From the NCBI GenBank assembly GCA_963978895.1, contig OZ022239.1, forward strand, positions 30,917,906-30,981,905: a stretch of DNA of 64,000 nucleotides. The letters are read 5' to 3'. How positions within the stretch are numbered: position 1 is the first letter of the stretch; each line of letters begins with the position of its first letter. Positions 1-13,719 of the stretch are shown here, piece by piece. The stretch is from Erpobdella octoculata (lineage: Eukaryota > Annelida > Clitellata > Hirudinida > Erpobdellidae). A model generated the notes under the pieces. That model ran no database searches, was not told the origin of the DNA, and worked only from the letters and a program-made list of their open reading frames with translations. Position numbers and translations under genes: made by a program.

Positions 1-231
1 TTTCATTGATTCATTTCCAAACCATTTTAAATTTTTAAATGTAGTAAAACATCTCAACACATTCGGCAAAGATTATGATTATGGGCAATATTTTACTTTG
101 ACGGGTTGAGGTGGTTAGGAAAAGGTTCGCAACGGGAATACTGTAGGCCAAACCCGTGAAAGTAAATGATTACCCGATTATGAATGTTACCCACTTCTAT
201 TATTATTACTTTTTCTTTTATAAAAATTTAC
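1..231 (-). other. Presumed start of intron 1 of the left-edge gene
   Basis: This follows the donor at 231-230 on the minus strand. It is AT-rich and I see no second exon before the window edge. Confidence 0.4.
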
Positions 232-594
232 CTTTCTAAATCTGCCTCTGGACATGATTTCTGATAGAGATTTGGCTGCATCGTTTTTTTCGGCAACATT
301 CAAGATCCTGTTCATATCATCAGAAACGTTTTTTTCACCACCTCTACTAGTTTTACTTCCAACGTTTTTATCGTTTATTATTATGTTGTTCTTTGGCTTC
401 GATTCTGAACAATACGACGCCTTTGCGTTTGTGGAACAGTTCCACAATGGCGAAAAAATTGAACGATAACGACAAAAATTAAAATCGGGCAATGGTTTTC
501 CTTTTGAAAATTGCTGGGAAACAAGACAGTTGAGAAATTTCTGTCTGGAAATCGGAGAAAAAACGTCGCGGCAAAAACATCTCAAAATAACCAT
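232..594 (-). CDS. First coding exon of an unrecognised, probably mitochondrial protein
   Basis: Reading from the ATG at 594, the minus strand is open for 121 codons and then meets a good splice donor, GAAAG|GTAAAT, with the exon ending at 232 in phase 0. The open frame past the donor (VNFYKRK...) is therefore probably intron. The first 45 residues are rich in Arg and hydrophobic residues and almost free of acidic ones, as in a mitochondrial presequence. The rest is polar, with a conserved-looking end (NRILNVAEKNDAAKSLSEIMSRG is too little to name a family). The remaining exons would lie left of the window. I do not recognise the protein. It is transcribed in the same direction as DNAJC17, about 1.1 kb downstream of that gene's stop. 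Confidence 0.55.
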
Positions 595-1669
595 TACAAT
601 CTTAAAAGTGAAATCAAATAATGAAATCAGTCAAACATGATGCAGACATTGGGCAACACAAACTATACAAAAAAACTGTTCAAATTTATCTAGCTCAAAC
701 GTTTTAATGTTTTTTCTATTAACACGTTTTCTTAATAGTTATAACTATAAGTATTGAAAAAAAAACAAGGAAGATTTTGATAATTTCAGTCAATTTATTA
801 CATCAAGAAGCCAACCATCTAAAGATAATATCTAAAACATTAAAGCTTAGTATGATTTATCATACTTGCTCTTTAAATAAACGGGGATTGGTTGTTTTAC
901 TGGCAAACTACTTCTTGCGAATTATTACTTTGAAAAACTAGTTTCTGCATAGATATATCTATGAGTTTCTGGAACCTAAAACTTACCGTCATATAGCTAA
1001 TACTTTTAAATTATTTCTTTTATACTTTGACGAGCTAAGCCATACTCAGTTTATTATTAGCGCCTGTTTCTCATAAATTAGCTTTAGTTATATGTATATG
1101 CAGAGTATAATTGAGTAGCCCACTACTTACTGAAACCAACAGCCCTAAAGAGACCACTAAGACACAAATACTACTTTGAAAAACTATTAAATTAGGTCAT
1201 CTCTCCTATATGCTCAAAAGACTCAAAAAGGCACATTTTACTTCAAATTTTAGATCCTTTTTATTGTCTAAATTAAATCTCAGATTTTTGAATAAATCTT
1301 TGTGTAAGGGAGATAGATTTCACTCACAGTCTCAGTAAACAATTTCAATAAGCACAAGCAAATAACTTTTCAGGTCTTTTTTAACCTTCAAGTAAACACA
1401 AGCTAACAACAAAATTATTCAACTATCAAATAAGTTATGCAGAAATTTACAAATATAAAAATATAGTCCTTCTTCCTTCCACAGAACATGACACTGCAAT
1501 TGTTGCCTGTCTTCGATAATAGTCTTGGTAAACTCCTCCAATGGATGTAGTTATCTGGAACCTAACAGTAATCTTCAATTCACACTTACAGATGTAACCT
1601 GCTACTTGCACACCTTGACTAGTTAATGGCTGAAATGCACAACAAAGTACTTAGACTTTTAGTGATTTT
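595..1669. other. Intergenic, AT-rich
   Basis: This lies between the start of the left-edge gene and the 3' end of DNAJC17. I see no open frame of note, no tRNA and no recognisable repeat. The promoter of the left-edge gene should lie in the part next to 595. Confidence 0.5.
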
Positions 1670-1675
1670 TTTATT
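1670..1675 (-). promoter_or_regulatory. Likely polyadenylation signal of DNAJC17
   Basis: AATAAA on the minus strand, about 65 bases after the DNAJC17 stop codon, in AT-rich sequence. Confidence 0.5.
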
Positions 1676-1740
1676 AACTCAAAATCTTTAAAGAAATGTA
1701 CACCCTCAAAAAAAAACAAAAACTAAAATTCTGATACTGT

Positions 1741-2835
1741 TTAAGTGTCTTCTTCTTCTTCTATTAACTCTTGATTCAGTTTTTCTCTTTCTGCTTTCTG
1801 CCTCAGAGTTCTTTCCATAAAACTTTCATAGTCCCGATTTAAATTTACAACGCAAGCATTCTTTGGCTTCAGCGTGATTGGTCTGATAACGTAAACGTCG
1901 GTTACAATCTCGTTTTCTTCCACTAACGTGATACTCTGCATTTCAGAAACCAGACAGCAAGAATACAAAGCATCAAAATCCTTTTTGGAAACATACTTAA
2001 CAGTTTTTTCAGTTGTAGAAGAAAGGCTCTCATCGAGGACAGGATCAAAACAATTCAGATTTCCGTTCGGACACTTTTTGGGAGCTGGAGATTCTGGAAT
2101 ATCAACCTTGAACATGAGAGTAACTATAAGCGGGTTTGAACTGTTACCTTTCTCTTCAATTGAAATGATAGCTTGTTCTTTAAATCGGAACTGTATCAGA
2201 TAAAGTCCATCCTTTTTTGAAGACTTTACAACCTCAAGAACATTGCCATATTTGGAAAACAAGACTTTCAGATCGTCAGCAGAATATGCATGGATTGGGT
2301 CTTTCTTTGATGCTTTCCAGGCTACTTTGATGTTGTAACCCTGTGGTTCATATGAATTTTCTTTTACTGATTTTTCCAGCAAAATTTTTTCTTGCTTTCT
2401 GGCCCGTCTCTCATCCCTTTCTTTCAGTTTTTGTCTTCCCTCTTCTCTCAAACGTTCAATTAACTTTTGCTTTTCTTTCTCCTCTCTTTCCTTTTCTCGC
2501 TTTTCCAGCAAATATTCTCTATCCCTTTCAGCAAAAATTTTCCTGAATCGGATAGTCTGAATATCTAGCTCTTTCATCCTTTTTTCACTTTCATCCTTGG
2601 CTTTAAGTTTCTGATCATATTTTGTCTTACTACTGACATCAGTTAAAACTTTGAAAACTTTTCCAAGCAACTGAAACTGCTCCTTAGCTTTGTGACTATC
2701 CAGATTTTTATCGGGATGTACTTTTAAAGCAAGCTTTTTATAAGCTTTAGTAATCTCTGAATCAGAGGCATATTTTTCGAGGCCGAGATATTTATATAAT
2801 TCTATGCCGGATATGTCAATGTCATCTTCTAACAT
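1741..2835 (-). CDS. DNAJC17: DnaJ homolog subfamily C member 17 (J domain and RRM), single exon
   Basis: The 364-residue protein has the DNAJC17 layout. A J domain spans about residues 10-75, with the HPD motif at 40-42 (VHPDKN). A long charged helix follows at about 85-165 (ERLREEGRQKLKERDERR). Next comes an RNA-recognition-type fold at about 168-245 (YNIKVAWKASKK, then LFSKYGNVLEVV). The C-terminus (RDYESFMERTLRQKAERE) matches the DYES...RQAAER end of the family. Family members are nuclear and act with the spliceosome and as an Hsp70 co-chaperone. I chose the ATG at 2835 because the J domain follows directly; the upstream in-frame ATG at 2931 adds a hydrophobic, non-conserved stretch. The protein is longer than the roughly 300-residue human one, mostly through an acidic insert after the RRM. 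The frame is intact with no introns, unlike the many-exon vertebrate gene, so it may be a retrocopy or a lineage with intron loss. Confidence 0.9.
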   Translation of the reverse strand: MLEDDIDISGIELYKYLGLEKYASDSEITKAYKKLALKVHPDKNLDSHKAKEQFQLLGKVFKVLTDVSSKTKYDQKLKAKDESEKRMKELDIQTIRFRKIFAERDREYLLEKREKEREEKEKQKLIERLREEGRQKLKERDERRARKQEKILLEKSVKENSYEPQGYNIKVAWKASKKDPIHAYSADDLKVLFSKYGNVLEVVKSSKKDGLYLIQFRFKEQAIISIEEKGNSSNPLIVTLMFKVDIPESPAPKKCPNGNLNCFDPVLDESLSSTTEKTVKYVSKKDFDALYSCCLVSEMQSITLVEENEIVTDVYVIRPITLKPKNACVVNLNRDYESFMERTLRQKAEREKLNQELIEEEEDT

Positions 2836-2940
2836 TTTATTTTTTAAGCACAGACAAGGAGATAAGTAAAAAACCCCAAAAAGCAGTTGTATTGTTGTAT
2901 TGAACGGAAAACCAAAACATAGATAAAACAATCTTATTTA

Positions 2941-3067
<127 letters not shown>

Positions 3068-4625
3068 CTAGCAGTGCCCGTAGCGGCTTCGCTCGCATGA
3101 AATTAGAGAGTTTGAACCGTGCATCCATAGTAGAGATCATTTTTTAGGTCTCGGCTCGGCCCGTCGACAAATTAGCCCAGCCCGTTTTAAAAACCCAAAC
3201 TCCTGGCCCGGCACAGCCCGTCTGAATTAGGCCCGGCCCATTTTTACAGGCCTAGAAGTTCTATATACTTGATGAAAAACTTCGGCCCGTCCCACCTTGA
3301 CCTCAGGTTTGGCCCGGCCAAACTGAAGACCCTAAAATAACTAAAATATCTATATACTTGGTGAAAAACCTCGGTCCGTCCCACTTTGATTTAAGGTTTG
3401 GCCTGGCCCGTGTGAAGACTCTAAAATAACGACTTGGCCCGGCCGATGATAAACTGGACTTAGCTACTTTTAACCGGCACAAAACTTCAAAATACTAATT
3501 TTTACATTTGTAGCATTTACAGTTTGTGAGTAGCAGTTATTTTGAAATCAAATAACTCTTATTTCCACCCCACATTTGAGGTCCTGGAAACCAATTTTTA
3601 AAAAAATGCTAAAACACGTATTTCATTATTTTTGGAGTAGAAACTAAATACTAATTTTTACTTCTGTAGCATTAACAGTTTTTGAGTAGCAGCTACTTTA
3701 AAAACCAAATAACCCAAAAATGATGAAACACGTATATCTTTTTTTTTTTTTAGTAGATACTAAGTATTAATTTTTACATCTGTGGCAATTACAGTTGTTG
3801 AGTAGCAGTTACTTTAAAAACCAAATAACCCTATTTTCCACCCCATATTTGAAGTCCTGGAAACCAAATTTTCAAAAAATTGTGAAACCCGTATATCATT
3901 ATTTTTAGAGTAGAAACTAAATACAAATTTTTACTTTTGTAGCATTAACAGTTTTTGAGTAGAAGCTACTTTAAAAACCAAATAACCCAATTTTCCAACC
4001 CACATTTGAGGTCCGGGAAACCAAATTTGTAAAAAATGGTGAAACACGTATATCTTTATTTTTAGAAAAGAAACTAAATAATAATTTTTACATCTGTGGT
4101 ATTTACTGTTTTTGAGTAGCAGTTACTATAAAAGACAATTAGCCCTATTTTCCACCCCACATTTGAAATCCTGGAAACCAAATTTTCAAAAAATGCTAAA
4201 ACACGTATTTCATTATTTTGGAGTAGAAATTAAATACTAATTTTTACTCCTGTAGCATTAACAGTTTTGAGTAGAAGCTACTTTAAAAACCAAATAACCC
4301 AATTTTCCAACCCACATTTGAGGTCCGGGAAACCGAATTTTCAAAAAATGGTGAAACACGTATCTTTTTATTTTTCAAAAAGAATCTATATACCAAATTT
4401 CAAAATCTCCTCATTTTTGGTTTTCGAGATATACATTGTTTTAGAAAAAAGTTTGTTTTCCAGTTTTTCCCCTCAGGAGCAAAATTTTCAAAAATCCTTT
4501 CTTAGCGGATGTTTACGCTATAAAAGTAATATAAGTTCCAAATTTCACGTTCCTAGGATGAGGCGTTTGAGCTCGGCGTTGATTATCAGTCAGTCAGTCA
4601 GGACATGTTCTTTTATATATATAGA
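3068..4625 (-). mobile_element. Non-autonomous Helitron, DINE-1/pearl-like (copy 1)
   Basis: Read on the minus strand it begins TCTATATATATAAAAG at 4625, followed by a short (GACT)n run. It ends ...GGGCACTGCTAG at 3068 against a T, as Helitrons do (5' TC, 3' CTRR, insertion between A and T, no target duplication). The body (about 3480-4330) is a minisatellite of about 157 bp, six units, one shortened. The 3' third is GC-richer with repeated GGGCCGG-type motifs. There is no coding capacity. A tetranucleotide run at the 5' end, a core of about 160-bp repeats and a fixed 3' end is the plan described for DINE-1 and bivalve pearl elements, now placed with Helentron-type Helitrons. No strong 3' hairpin is visible. 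Confidence 0.75.
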
Positions 4626-4639
4626 TAATTATTTTAACA

Positions 4640-4999
4640 TTATTTTCTAATGTTGTCCATGTAAAAATATACGTATTGGACGAACTTAATATCAGATGCA
4701 AAGGTTATTTATAAACGCTCCTCGGCGGTTTATAGGGTCCAACCAAGCTTCAAATGCTCACATTTTTAAGACCAATAATCCTACATCCATCATAACTCAC
4801 AAAACTATAAGCTAATTTAATGTCTTCTTGGCCTAACCGTCCCCATTCCTTGTAATCGACGCTCATCGGTAGCTGTAGACGAGGGCCTTTTTAATAGTTT
4901 TGAAGTGTGTACAAGGGTTGACAGTGTGAACTCGATAAAAGCGGAAACAGTGATTTATATTAATTCTTTTTTGTCTATGGTAGGCAGTTACTGCAGTAG
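4640..4999 (-). mobile_element. Possible partial LTR of the gypsy remnant
   Basis: On the minus strand the pol frame ends near 5021 and is followed by a purine tract (AGGGGGGAAC, about 4997-5010) that could be the polypurine tract. The sequence beyond, up to the Helitron end at 4625, would then be 3' LTR. No second LTR is present to confirm it. Confidence 0.3.
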
Positions 5000-5020
5000 T
5001 TCCCCCCTAAGGAGACGGAG

Positions 5021-6114
5021 TTAGTAGTAGATGAAATCCTGGTGTTGTTTGAATTGTACTCGTCTTCCTGATCTTGTGCGTGGTAGATTGTTGGAAAAAT
5101 TGGCTGGAGGTGTACTGGCTGGCTGGTCAATAAGGGACATTGTAGGAGTGTTTGTGTCCGGTGTTGACAATAAAACTGGCAGTTTAGCAGGTTTGACACG
5201 ATCCAATGAAACACAACTGGTAAATCCGTCAGGTAGTTCAATCTTTACAATGTTTTCTTTAATTGCAAGAACTTTATAGGGGCCTTGGTAAGGGGCTTCT
5301 AAAAATTGTCGAACTCTGTCAATTCGTAGCCACACGTAATGTCCAGGTTGTAAGGTGTTAGAATGTGGGCGGATAGTTCGATTATGGTGAATTCCCTCGG
5401 ACAAAAAGGTAAAGTCAAGTTGCCGCATGGGCTTGTTGAGTTGCTGGATTGGTTCGATTTGCTGTTTCGCAGTAGGAGTGTTTTTGTGAAAGAAAACATG
5501 TGGCATCAAAATGTCCGAGCCGGTCATGGCAGTGAATGGTGAATACCCATGTTCGGACGGTAAAGCTCTTAACGCCAAGCACACCACTGGCAGTGCAATG
5601 AGCCATTCTTCATTGCGAGCCATAAGTGCTGTTTTGAGTGTTCTGTGGAATCGCTCGATCATGATGTAGTGCATTTCAGTGACGTATTCAGATATGATAG
5701 AAAGGCGTCTTTGTTGCATGTAGGTCTTCTGATCTCTGCTGGATTGGAAGGTTGGCATAAGGGTTTGTGGTCTGTAAACAAATGAAGTTCTCTGCCTTCA
5801 ATAATGTGTTTGAAATGAATGACAGCTAAATACGCAGCCAAAAGTTCCTTGTCAAATGTAGAATATACCAATTCTGTTTTAGAAAATTTCTTAGAATAGA
5901 AAGGAATAGGTTGTGGCTTGCCATTAACAACTTGATGGAGGGCTGCACCTATGGCTGAAGAAGATGCATCTGCAACGAGGTGGTATAGGTTACTAGACTT
6001 GCTAATGTAATAAAGGTCGGCCGATCCTGAAAGAGCTGATTTAATATCTTCAAAGGCTTTGCACTGAAAAGTGTCCCACGTTAAGTGAGTCCAGTTTATC
6101 ACCGGTCGGGCCAA
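5021..6114 (-). pseudogene. Ty3/gypsy pol remnant: RNase H joined to integrase C-terminus
   Basis: The 6114-5770 part reads as the end of RT and an RNase H domain (HLVADASSSAIGAALHQ, then FTDHKPL). A frameshift falls directly after DHKPL. The frame continues as the RNase H connector (QQRRLSIISEYVTEMHY) and then jumps without the integrase zinc finger and first catalytic Asp into the late integrase core (IERFHRTLKTALMAR) and the gypsy C-terminal tail (GHYVWLRID, APYQGPYKVL). So there is at least one frameshift and one large internal deletion. The 5' side is cut off near 6090 by a Helitron 3' fragment. It is non-functional. The protein order and motifs are seen directly; assignment to Ty3/gypsy rests on the family resemblance. 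Confidence 0.8.
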
Positions 6115-6467
6115 GCCGTTATTTTAGGGTCTTTTTACGGACCAGGCTAAACCTTAAATCAAGGTGGTACGGGCCGAGGTTTTTCACTAAGCATATAGTA
6201 TAGACATTTTAGTGATTTTAGGGTCTTCAGACGGGCCGGGCCAAACCTGACGTCAAGGTGGGACGGGCCGAAGTTTTTCATCAAGTATATAGAATTTCTA
6301 GGCCAGTAAAAACGGACCGGGCCCAAATTAGACGGGCCGTGCCGGGCCAGGAATTTTGGTTTTGAAACGGGCTGAGCCAAGTTGTCGACGGGTCAAGCCG
6401 ACACCTATGGATGCACGGTTCAAATTCTCTAATTTCGTACAAGCGAAGCCGCTACGGGCACTGCTAG
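6090..6467 (+). mobile_element. Helitron 3' fragment (pearl-like family, copy 2)
   Basis: It shares the GC-rich 3' third of copy 1 (GGGCCGGGCC motifs, ...AGCCGCTACGGGCACTG) and ends in CTAG at 6464-6467. It interrupts the gypsy remnant and runs straight into a (CATA)n array. The 5' end and core repeats are missing. Confidence 0.7.
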
Positions 6468-7415
6468 TACATACATACATACATACATACATACATACAT
6501 ACATACATACATACATACATACATACATACATACATACATACATACATACATACATACATACATACATACATACATACATACATACATACATACATACAT
6601 ACATACATACATACATACATACATACATACATACATACATACATACATACATACATACATACATACATACATACATACATACATACATACATACATACAT
6701 ACATACATACATACATACATACATACATACATACATACATACATACATACATACATACATACATACATACATACATACATACATACATACATACATACAT
6801 ACATACATACATACATACATACATACATACATACATACATACATACATACATACATACATACATACATACATACATACATACATACATACATACATACAT
6901 ACATACATACATACATACATACATACATACATACATACATACATACATACATACATACATACATACATACATACATACATACATACATACATACATACAT
7001 ACATACATACATACATACATACATACATACATACATACATACATACATACATACATACATACATACATACATACATACATACATACATACATACATACAT
7101 ACATACATACATACATACATACATACATACATACATACATACATACATACATACATACATACATACATACATACATACATACATACATACATACATACAT
7201 ACATACATACATACATACATACATACATACATACATACATACATACATACATACATACATACATACATACATACATACATACATACATACATACATACAT
7301 ACATACATACATACATACATACATACATACATACATACATACATACATACATACATACATACATACATACATACAAACATACATACATACATACATACAT
7401 ACATACATACATACA
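6468..7415. repeat. (CATA)n microsatellite, about 950 bp
   Basis: Roughly 237 tandem copies with essentially one interruption (ACAAAC at about 7372-7378). It sits exactly between a Helitron 3' end and a Helitron 5' end. Open frames across it in several phases are artefacts of the repeat. Confidence 0.97.
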
Positions 7416-10351
<2,936 letters not shown>

Positions 10352-10607
10352 TACATACATAAATACATACACTCACACATACACATACATACATTCGTAC
10401 TGAAGTTGAGACATTTATATTTGCGTTATTTCGTAGTGGATTGTAAGCCATCCAAGTGTCTGATTATGTGGCTTGTAAAAACATTTCTATATAATATATA
10501 TATCTTATAACATGTATCTTCGGTAGCTATTAAATTAACTATTGACGGATTGTAAGCCGTACAACTTATACTACCGATCCATATGGTTGATGCCATTCAA
10601 CATTGAC
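10352..10607. other. Short spacer between Helitron and LINE
   Basis: A short (CATA)-type run, then unique-looking AT-rich sequence. The phrase TTATATTTGCGTT(A/G)TTTCGT at about 10417 recurs near 13700, so part of it is dispersed repeat. Confidence 0.4.
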
Positions 10608-11081
10608 TAATGCAAAGTTATGCACGTTGGACGAACCAATCAGAAATCCAAATTTATTTATTCTATGTTAGACCCAGATGGAAATAGAAAAAATTTAGAA
10701 GTAACGACAGTCAAACGAGATCTTGGTGTTCTAGTATCGGATGATCTCAAAGCAAGGTCTCAAGTGAATGCAGCGGCTGCCATGGCTAATAGAACTCTTG
10801 GTAGACTTAAAAAATTATTCCGAAGTCGTAGTCTCCATCTTTTGAAAACATTATACCAGGCCTACATTCGACCACACCTCGAATATGCAGTTCAAGTTTG
10901 GTCTCCTCATCAAAGCCGGGACATTGATACTCTCGAAAAGGTTACAAAAAACTCTCACAGAGTTACAAAAATAATTACAACAATCAAACATTTACCATAC
11001 TTAGAAAGACTACAGAAGTTTGGAATTACCACGCTTGAAGAACGTAGGGTTAGAGGCGATTTGATCCAACAATACAAAATA

Positions 11082-12553
11082 GGGGAGAACCGTACTGAAT
11101 GGCCACTGTACTGAACGGCCACTGAGATTTTCTTATTTGTTAAATTATTTTTTACATCCATTTCTTTTTTTAAATGTGCATATATATGAACTCTTTGTTT
11201 AGTGTTATTCTTTTGTGTCTCGTGTATTTCGTTCAGCATTTATAGAGCTTTTTGGTTTTTCGGAAGAAAAAGTGAAAACGAGTCAGGTCAGAACTATTCT
11301 ATTCTTATCAAATATTGAAGGTTATATTTTATAAGATATTTTTTGTAATGTATGATTAATATTTTAATCTAAATTTTGGATGTCTAAAATTATTATTTTG
11401 CTCGTAGCACACTAAAATGCTCGTACATCTCGGTTCGTACTGAATGGCCTCTGTAAGGTCGTACTGAATAGCCATACCATTCAGTATTGCTGAATGTTTA
11501 AATTTTCATAAATGTGTTGAGATTCATTATTGATAAAAATTTTAATGTAATAGAATGAAATTGTTTAATATATTCAAGACATATACATATTAATCACTTC
11601 TTAATAATGTTTTCTGGTTATGTTTCAGAATGAGAAACCGAGTATCTACAGCTTTGAAGGGGGATGGTCTCAAAATAACATGGAAAGAGCAGTAGAAGAT
11701 GTTTTGACAGCTTGCTTGCCAGTTAAATCTCCAGCTGAGAAGCAGAAAAAGATTCGAGGAGATCCAAATTAAAGACATCAAAACTTGCAGCAAGAAGAGA
11801 TATTTCGAAAAGCTTCACAGACATCGAGCCTGACGGGGAATCAACATCTACAAAACCTACATATATGGCCACCAGTAAAGATGCTCATTTTTCCCTTCAC
11901 AACACTAAGATAAAAATAGGGGATTGGGGTATTTTTGAATATGTTTTTGACTCGAAAACCTATTATGTAGGCAAAATCATGGAAATCAAAGGCGATAAAG
12001 TTTTTGCTGGTTTTTTTAAGTTTTTGTACAAGGATAAAGACATCGAAAAGGCCAAATTTTAGTCTAGAGATAAAGGTATTTGTGAGGCAGATTTAGATCA
12101 AATTGTTGTGAAACTAGGAGATCCAATCCTTCAAAAATCCAGAAGAAGAAATGGGCATATCAAATTTTCTTTTGACTTTTCATCATATAGTATTGGATTG
12201 TAAGCTACAACTTTTTAATAAAATGACAAAATGCTTTTATGATTTTTTTAATTAACATTAATAAAAACTTGTCTGTGAAATAAAACATTTTGGCTTACCA
12301 TTTGGTGAGAATTGTGTCTTCTATAATAAAAATTGCATGATTGGCCACCCAGAAATTTTAAGAGAGGTTGCGTTATTTATCGTTTTTTATAAGATTGTTA
12401 TAATTTGAAAAGTTTTAATGAGCGGTTTTTAATAGTGAAATGTTTTTTCTTTCATTATGAGAACAAAATTTAATTCTATCACTTATAGTTTTTTTGTATG
12501 ATTGATTTGAATAAAAGTGTAAAATTGTGTGGCCATACAGTACTACTCTCCCC
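11082..12553 (+). mobile_element. pogo-like (Tc1/mariner superfamily) DNA transposon
   Basis: It begins GGGGAGAACCGTACTGAATG and ends with its imperfect inverse (right end read inward: GGGGAGAGTAGTACTGTATG). It is flanked by TA at 11080-11081 and 12554-12555, the Tc1/mariner target duplication. Removing it rejoins a LINE frame exactly, so both borders are well supported. The terminal 25 bases, including GTACTGAATGGCCAC, recur inside the left end. It contains the broken coding remnants listed separately. Confidence 0.85.
11629..12204 (+). pseudogene. Degenerate pogo-like transposase remnants
   Basis: Around 11650-11770 the plus strand reads EGGWSQNNMERAVEDVL, like the start of the Psq-type helix-turn-helix of pogo/Tigger transposases, then a stop. 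Around 11880-12060 it reads IKIGDWGIFEYVFDSKTYYVGKIMEI. This resembles the small GDW(V)xVEY...VGQV C-terminal domain found in pogo-like and related proteins, ending in a TAG with a further readable stretch beyond. The DDE catalytic core between them is missing, so the element is non-autonomous. The assignment rests on short matches. Confidence 0.55.
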
Positions 12554-12758
12554 TACTGGCTCATATTGATGAAGTGGATTTTTTTGTATTGCAAAAACAT
12601 CCCACATGGCAAACTAACAGATCCTATTGTTTGAGAGGTCACAACTGCTTTCTTTTACCACAAAGAATTAAAGGATGTGAAGAGCGAAAACACTTTTTCA
12701 CAAATCGAGTAGCTTTCAGCTGGAACTCCTTGACGCAGGAAGCAGTGGACGCATGTTC

Positions 12759-13586
12759 GGTGAATTCCTTCAAAGATCAACTCGCTCTACTTTGATTGCA
12801 GTATGACTCGTCAGCACAGAGGGGCCTGATGCAGCACCTCTTCATCAATCATACATGCTATTATAATGACTATTTAATTCTTATTGTTATTTTTGTTCTG
12901 TCTTTTTTGTGATTTTGAATGTATGTATTGATAACTGAATAAACAAACTCAAACTCATATTTAGTACCCATTCATAGTCGAGTGTTGTGTACAACATACC
13001 CCAACAAAAGCACAAATACATTACAATTTCTGCCGTGGCTCAGATGGTAAGGTAGTTGGCATGATGTGAGAACAGCCGATAGTCGAGTGTTGTGTTCAAC
13101 ATACCCCAACAAAAGCATAAATACATTACAATTTCTGCGGTGGCGCAGGTGGTAAGGTAGTTGGCATGATGCGGTGAATTCCTTCAAAGATCAACTCGCT
13201 CTACTTTGATTGCAGTATGACTCGTCAGCACAGAGGGGCCTGATGCAGCACCTCTTCATCAATCATACATGCTATTATAATGACTATTTAATTCTTATTG
13301 TTATTTTTGTTCTGTCTTTTTTGTGATTTTGAATGTATGCATTGATAACTGAATAAACAAACTCAAACTCATATTTAGTACCCATTCATAGTCGAGTGTT
13401 GTGTTCAACATACCCCAACAAAAGCACAAATACATTACAATTTCTGCCGTGGCGCAGATGGTAAGGTAGTTGGCATGATGTGAGAACAGCCGATAGTCGA
13501 GTGTTGTGTTCAACATACCCCAACAAAAGCATAAATACATTACAATTTCTGCGGTGGCGCAGGTGGTAAGGTAGTTGGCATGATGC
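12759..13586 (+). repeat. 414-bp tandem duplication
   Basis: Two nearly identical units, 12759-13172 and 13173-13586, each starting GGTGAATTCCTTCAAAG. Each holds the end of the LINE coding region, its 3' UTR and two copies of a SINE-derived block of about 120 bp. The junction (GATGCGGTGAATTCC) joins SINE sequence to mid-LINE sequence. This points to unequal crossing-over or replication slippage rather than two separate insertions. Confidence 0.9.
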
Positions 13587-13628
13587 GAGAACAGCCGATC
13601 CGACAGTCATGGATTCGAATCCTAACTT
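13548..13628 (+). mobile_element. tRNA-derived SINE head
   Basis: GGTGGCGCAGGTGGTAAGG fits a pol III A box (TRGCNNAGYNGG), and GGATTCGAATCC fits a B box at normal tRNA spacing. Related, shortened heads occur at about 13027-13070, 13137-13170 and 13440-13490. It does not fold as an intact tRNA that I can verify, so I call it SINE-derived. Confidence 0.6.
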
Positions 13629-13690
13629 TTTTTTACAATAGTTTAATGTCCTTTACACCAAGTGTTTTAAGACTGAGGGTTCGAATCCTA
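13622..13690 (-). repeat. Dispersed repeat tail shared with 33600 and 61600
   Basis: On the minus strand: CTTAAAACACTTGGTGTAAAG...TTAAACTATTGTAAAAAAAA. Nearly the same A-tailed end occurs on the plus strand at about 33597-33645 and 61594-61642. It also contains a B-box-like GGTTCGAATCC on the plus strand. Confidence 0.6.
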
Positions 13691-13719
13691 AGGTGAGACG
13701 TTTATATTTGCGTTGTTTC

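Larger units (their letters stand above)
10608..12795 (+). pseudogene. Non-LTR retrotransposon RT C-terminus, split by a DNA transposon
   Basis: The two halves, 10608-11081 and 12556-12795, are in the same frame once the 11082-12553 insert and one TA are ignored. The first half has the LINE thumb region (KRDLGVLVSDDLK, LYQAYIRPHLEYAVQVWSP). The second has the typical end (AFSWNSLTQEAVDACSVNSFKDQL). The catalytic RT core and endonuclease are absent, so the copy is 5'-truncated. A 3' UTR with AATAAA and an ACTCAAACTC-type tail follows to about 12960. A CR1/Jockey-like clade is likely but not proven. Confidence 0.8.

Noticed and set aside
187..231. C-terminal VNFYKRKSNNNRSG of the left-edge frame
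   Set aside because: It starts exactly at a GTAAAT donor and is low-complexity, so it is probably intron.
2836..2931. N-terminal extension of DNAJC17 from the ATG at 2931
   Set aside because: The extra 32 residues are hydrophobic and unlike the family, which starts shortly before the J domain.
13023..13640. Functional tRNA gene
   Set aside because: A and B boxes are present, but the acceptor stem and anticodon arm cannot be paired convincingly and the sequence is repeated and truncated, so SINE remains are more likely.
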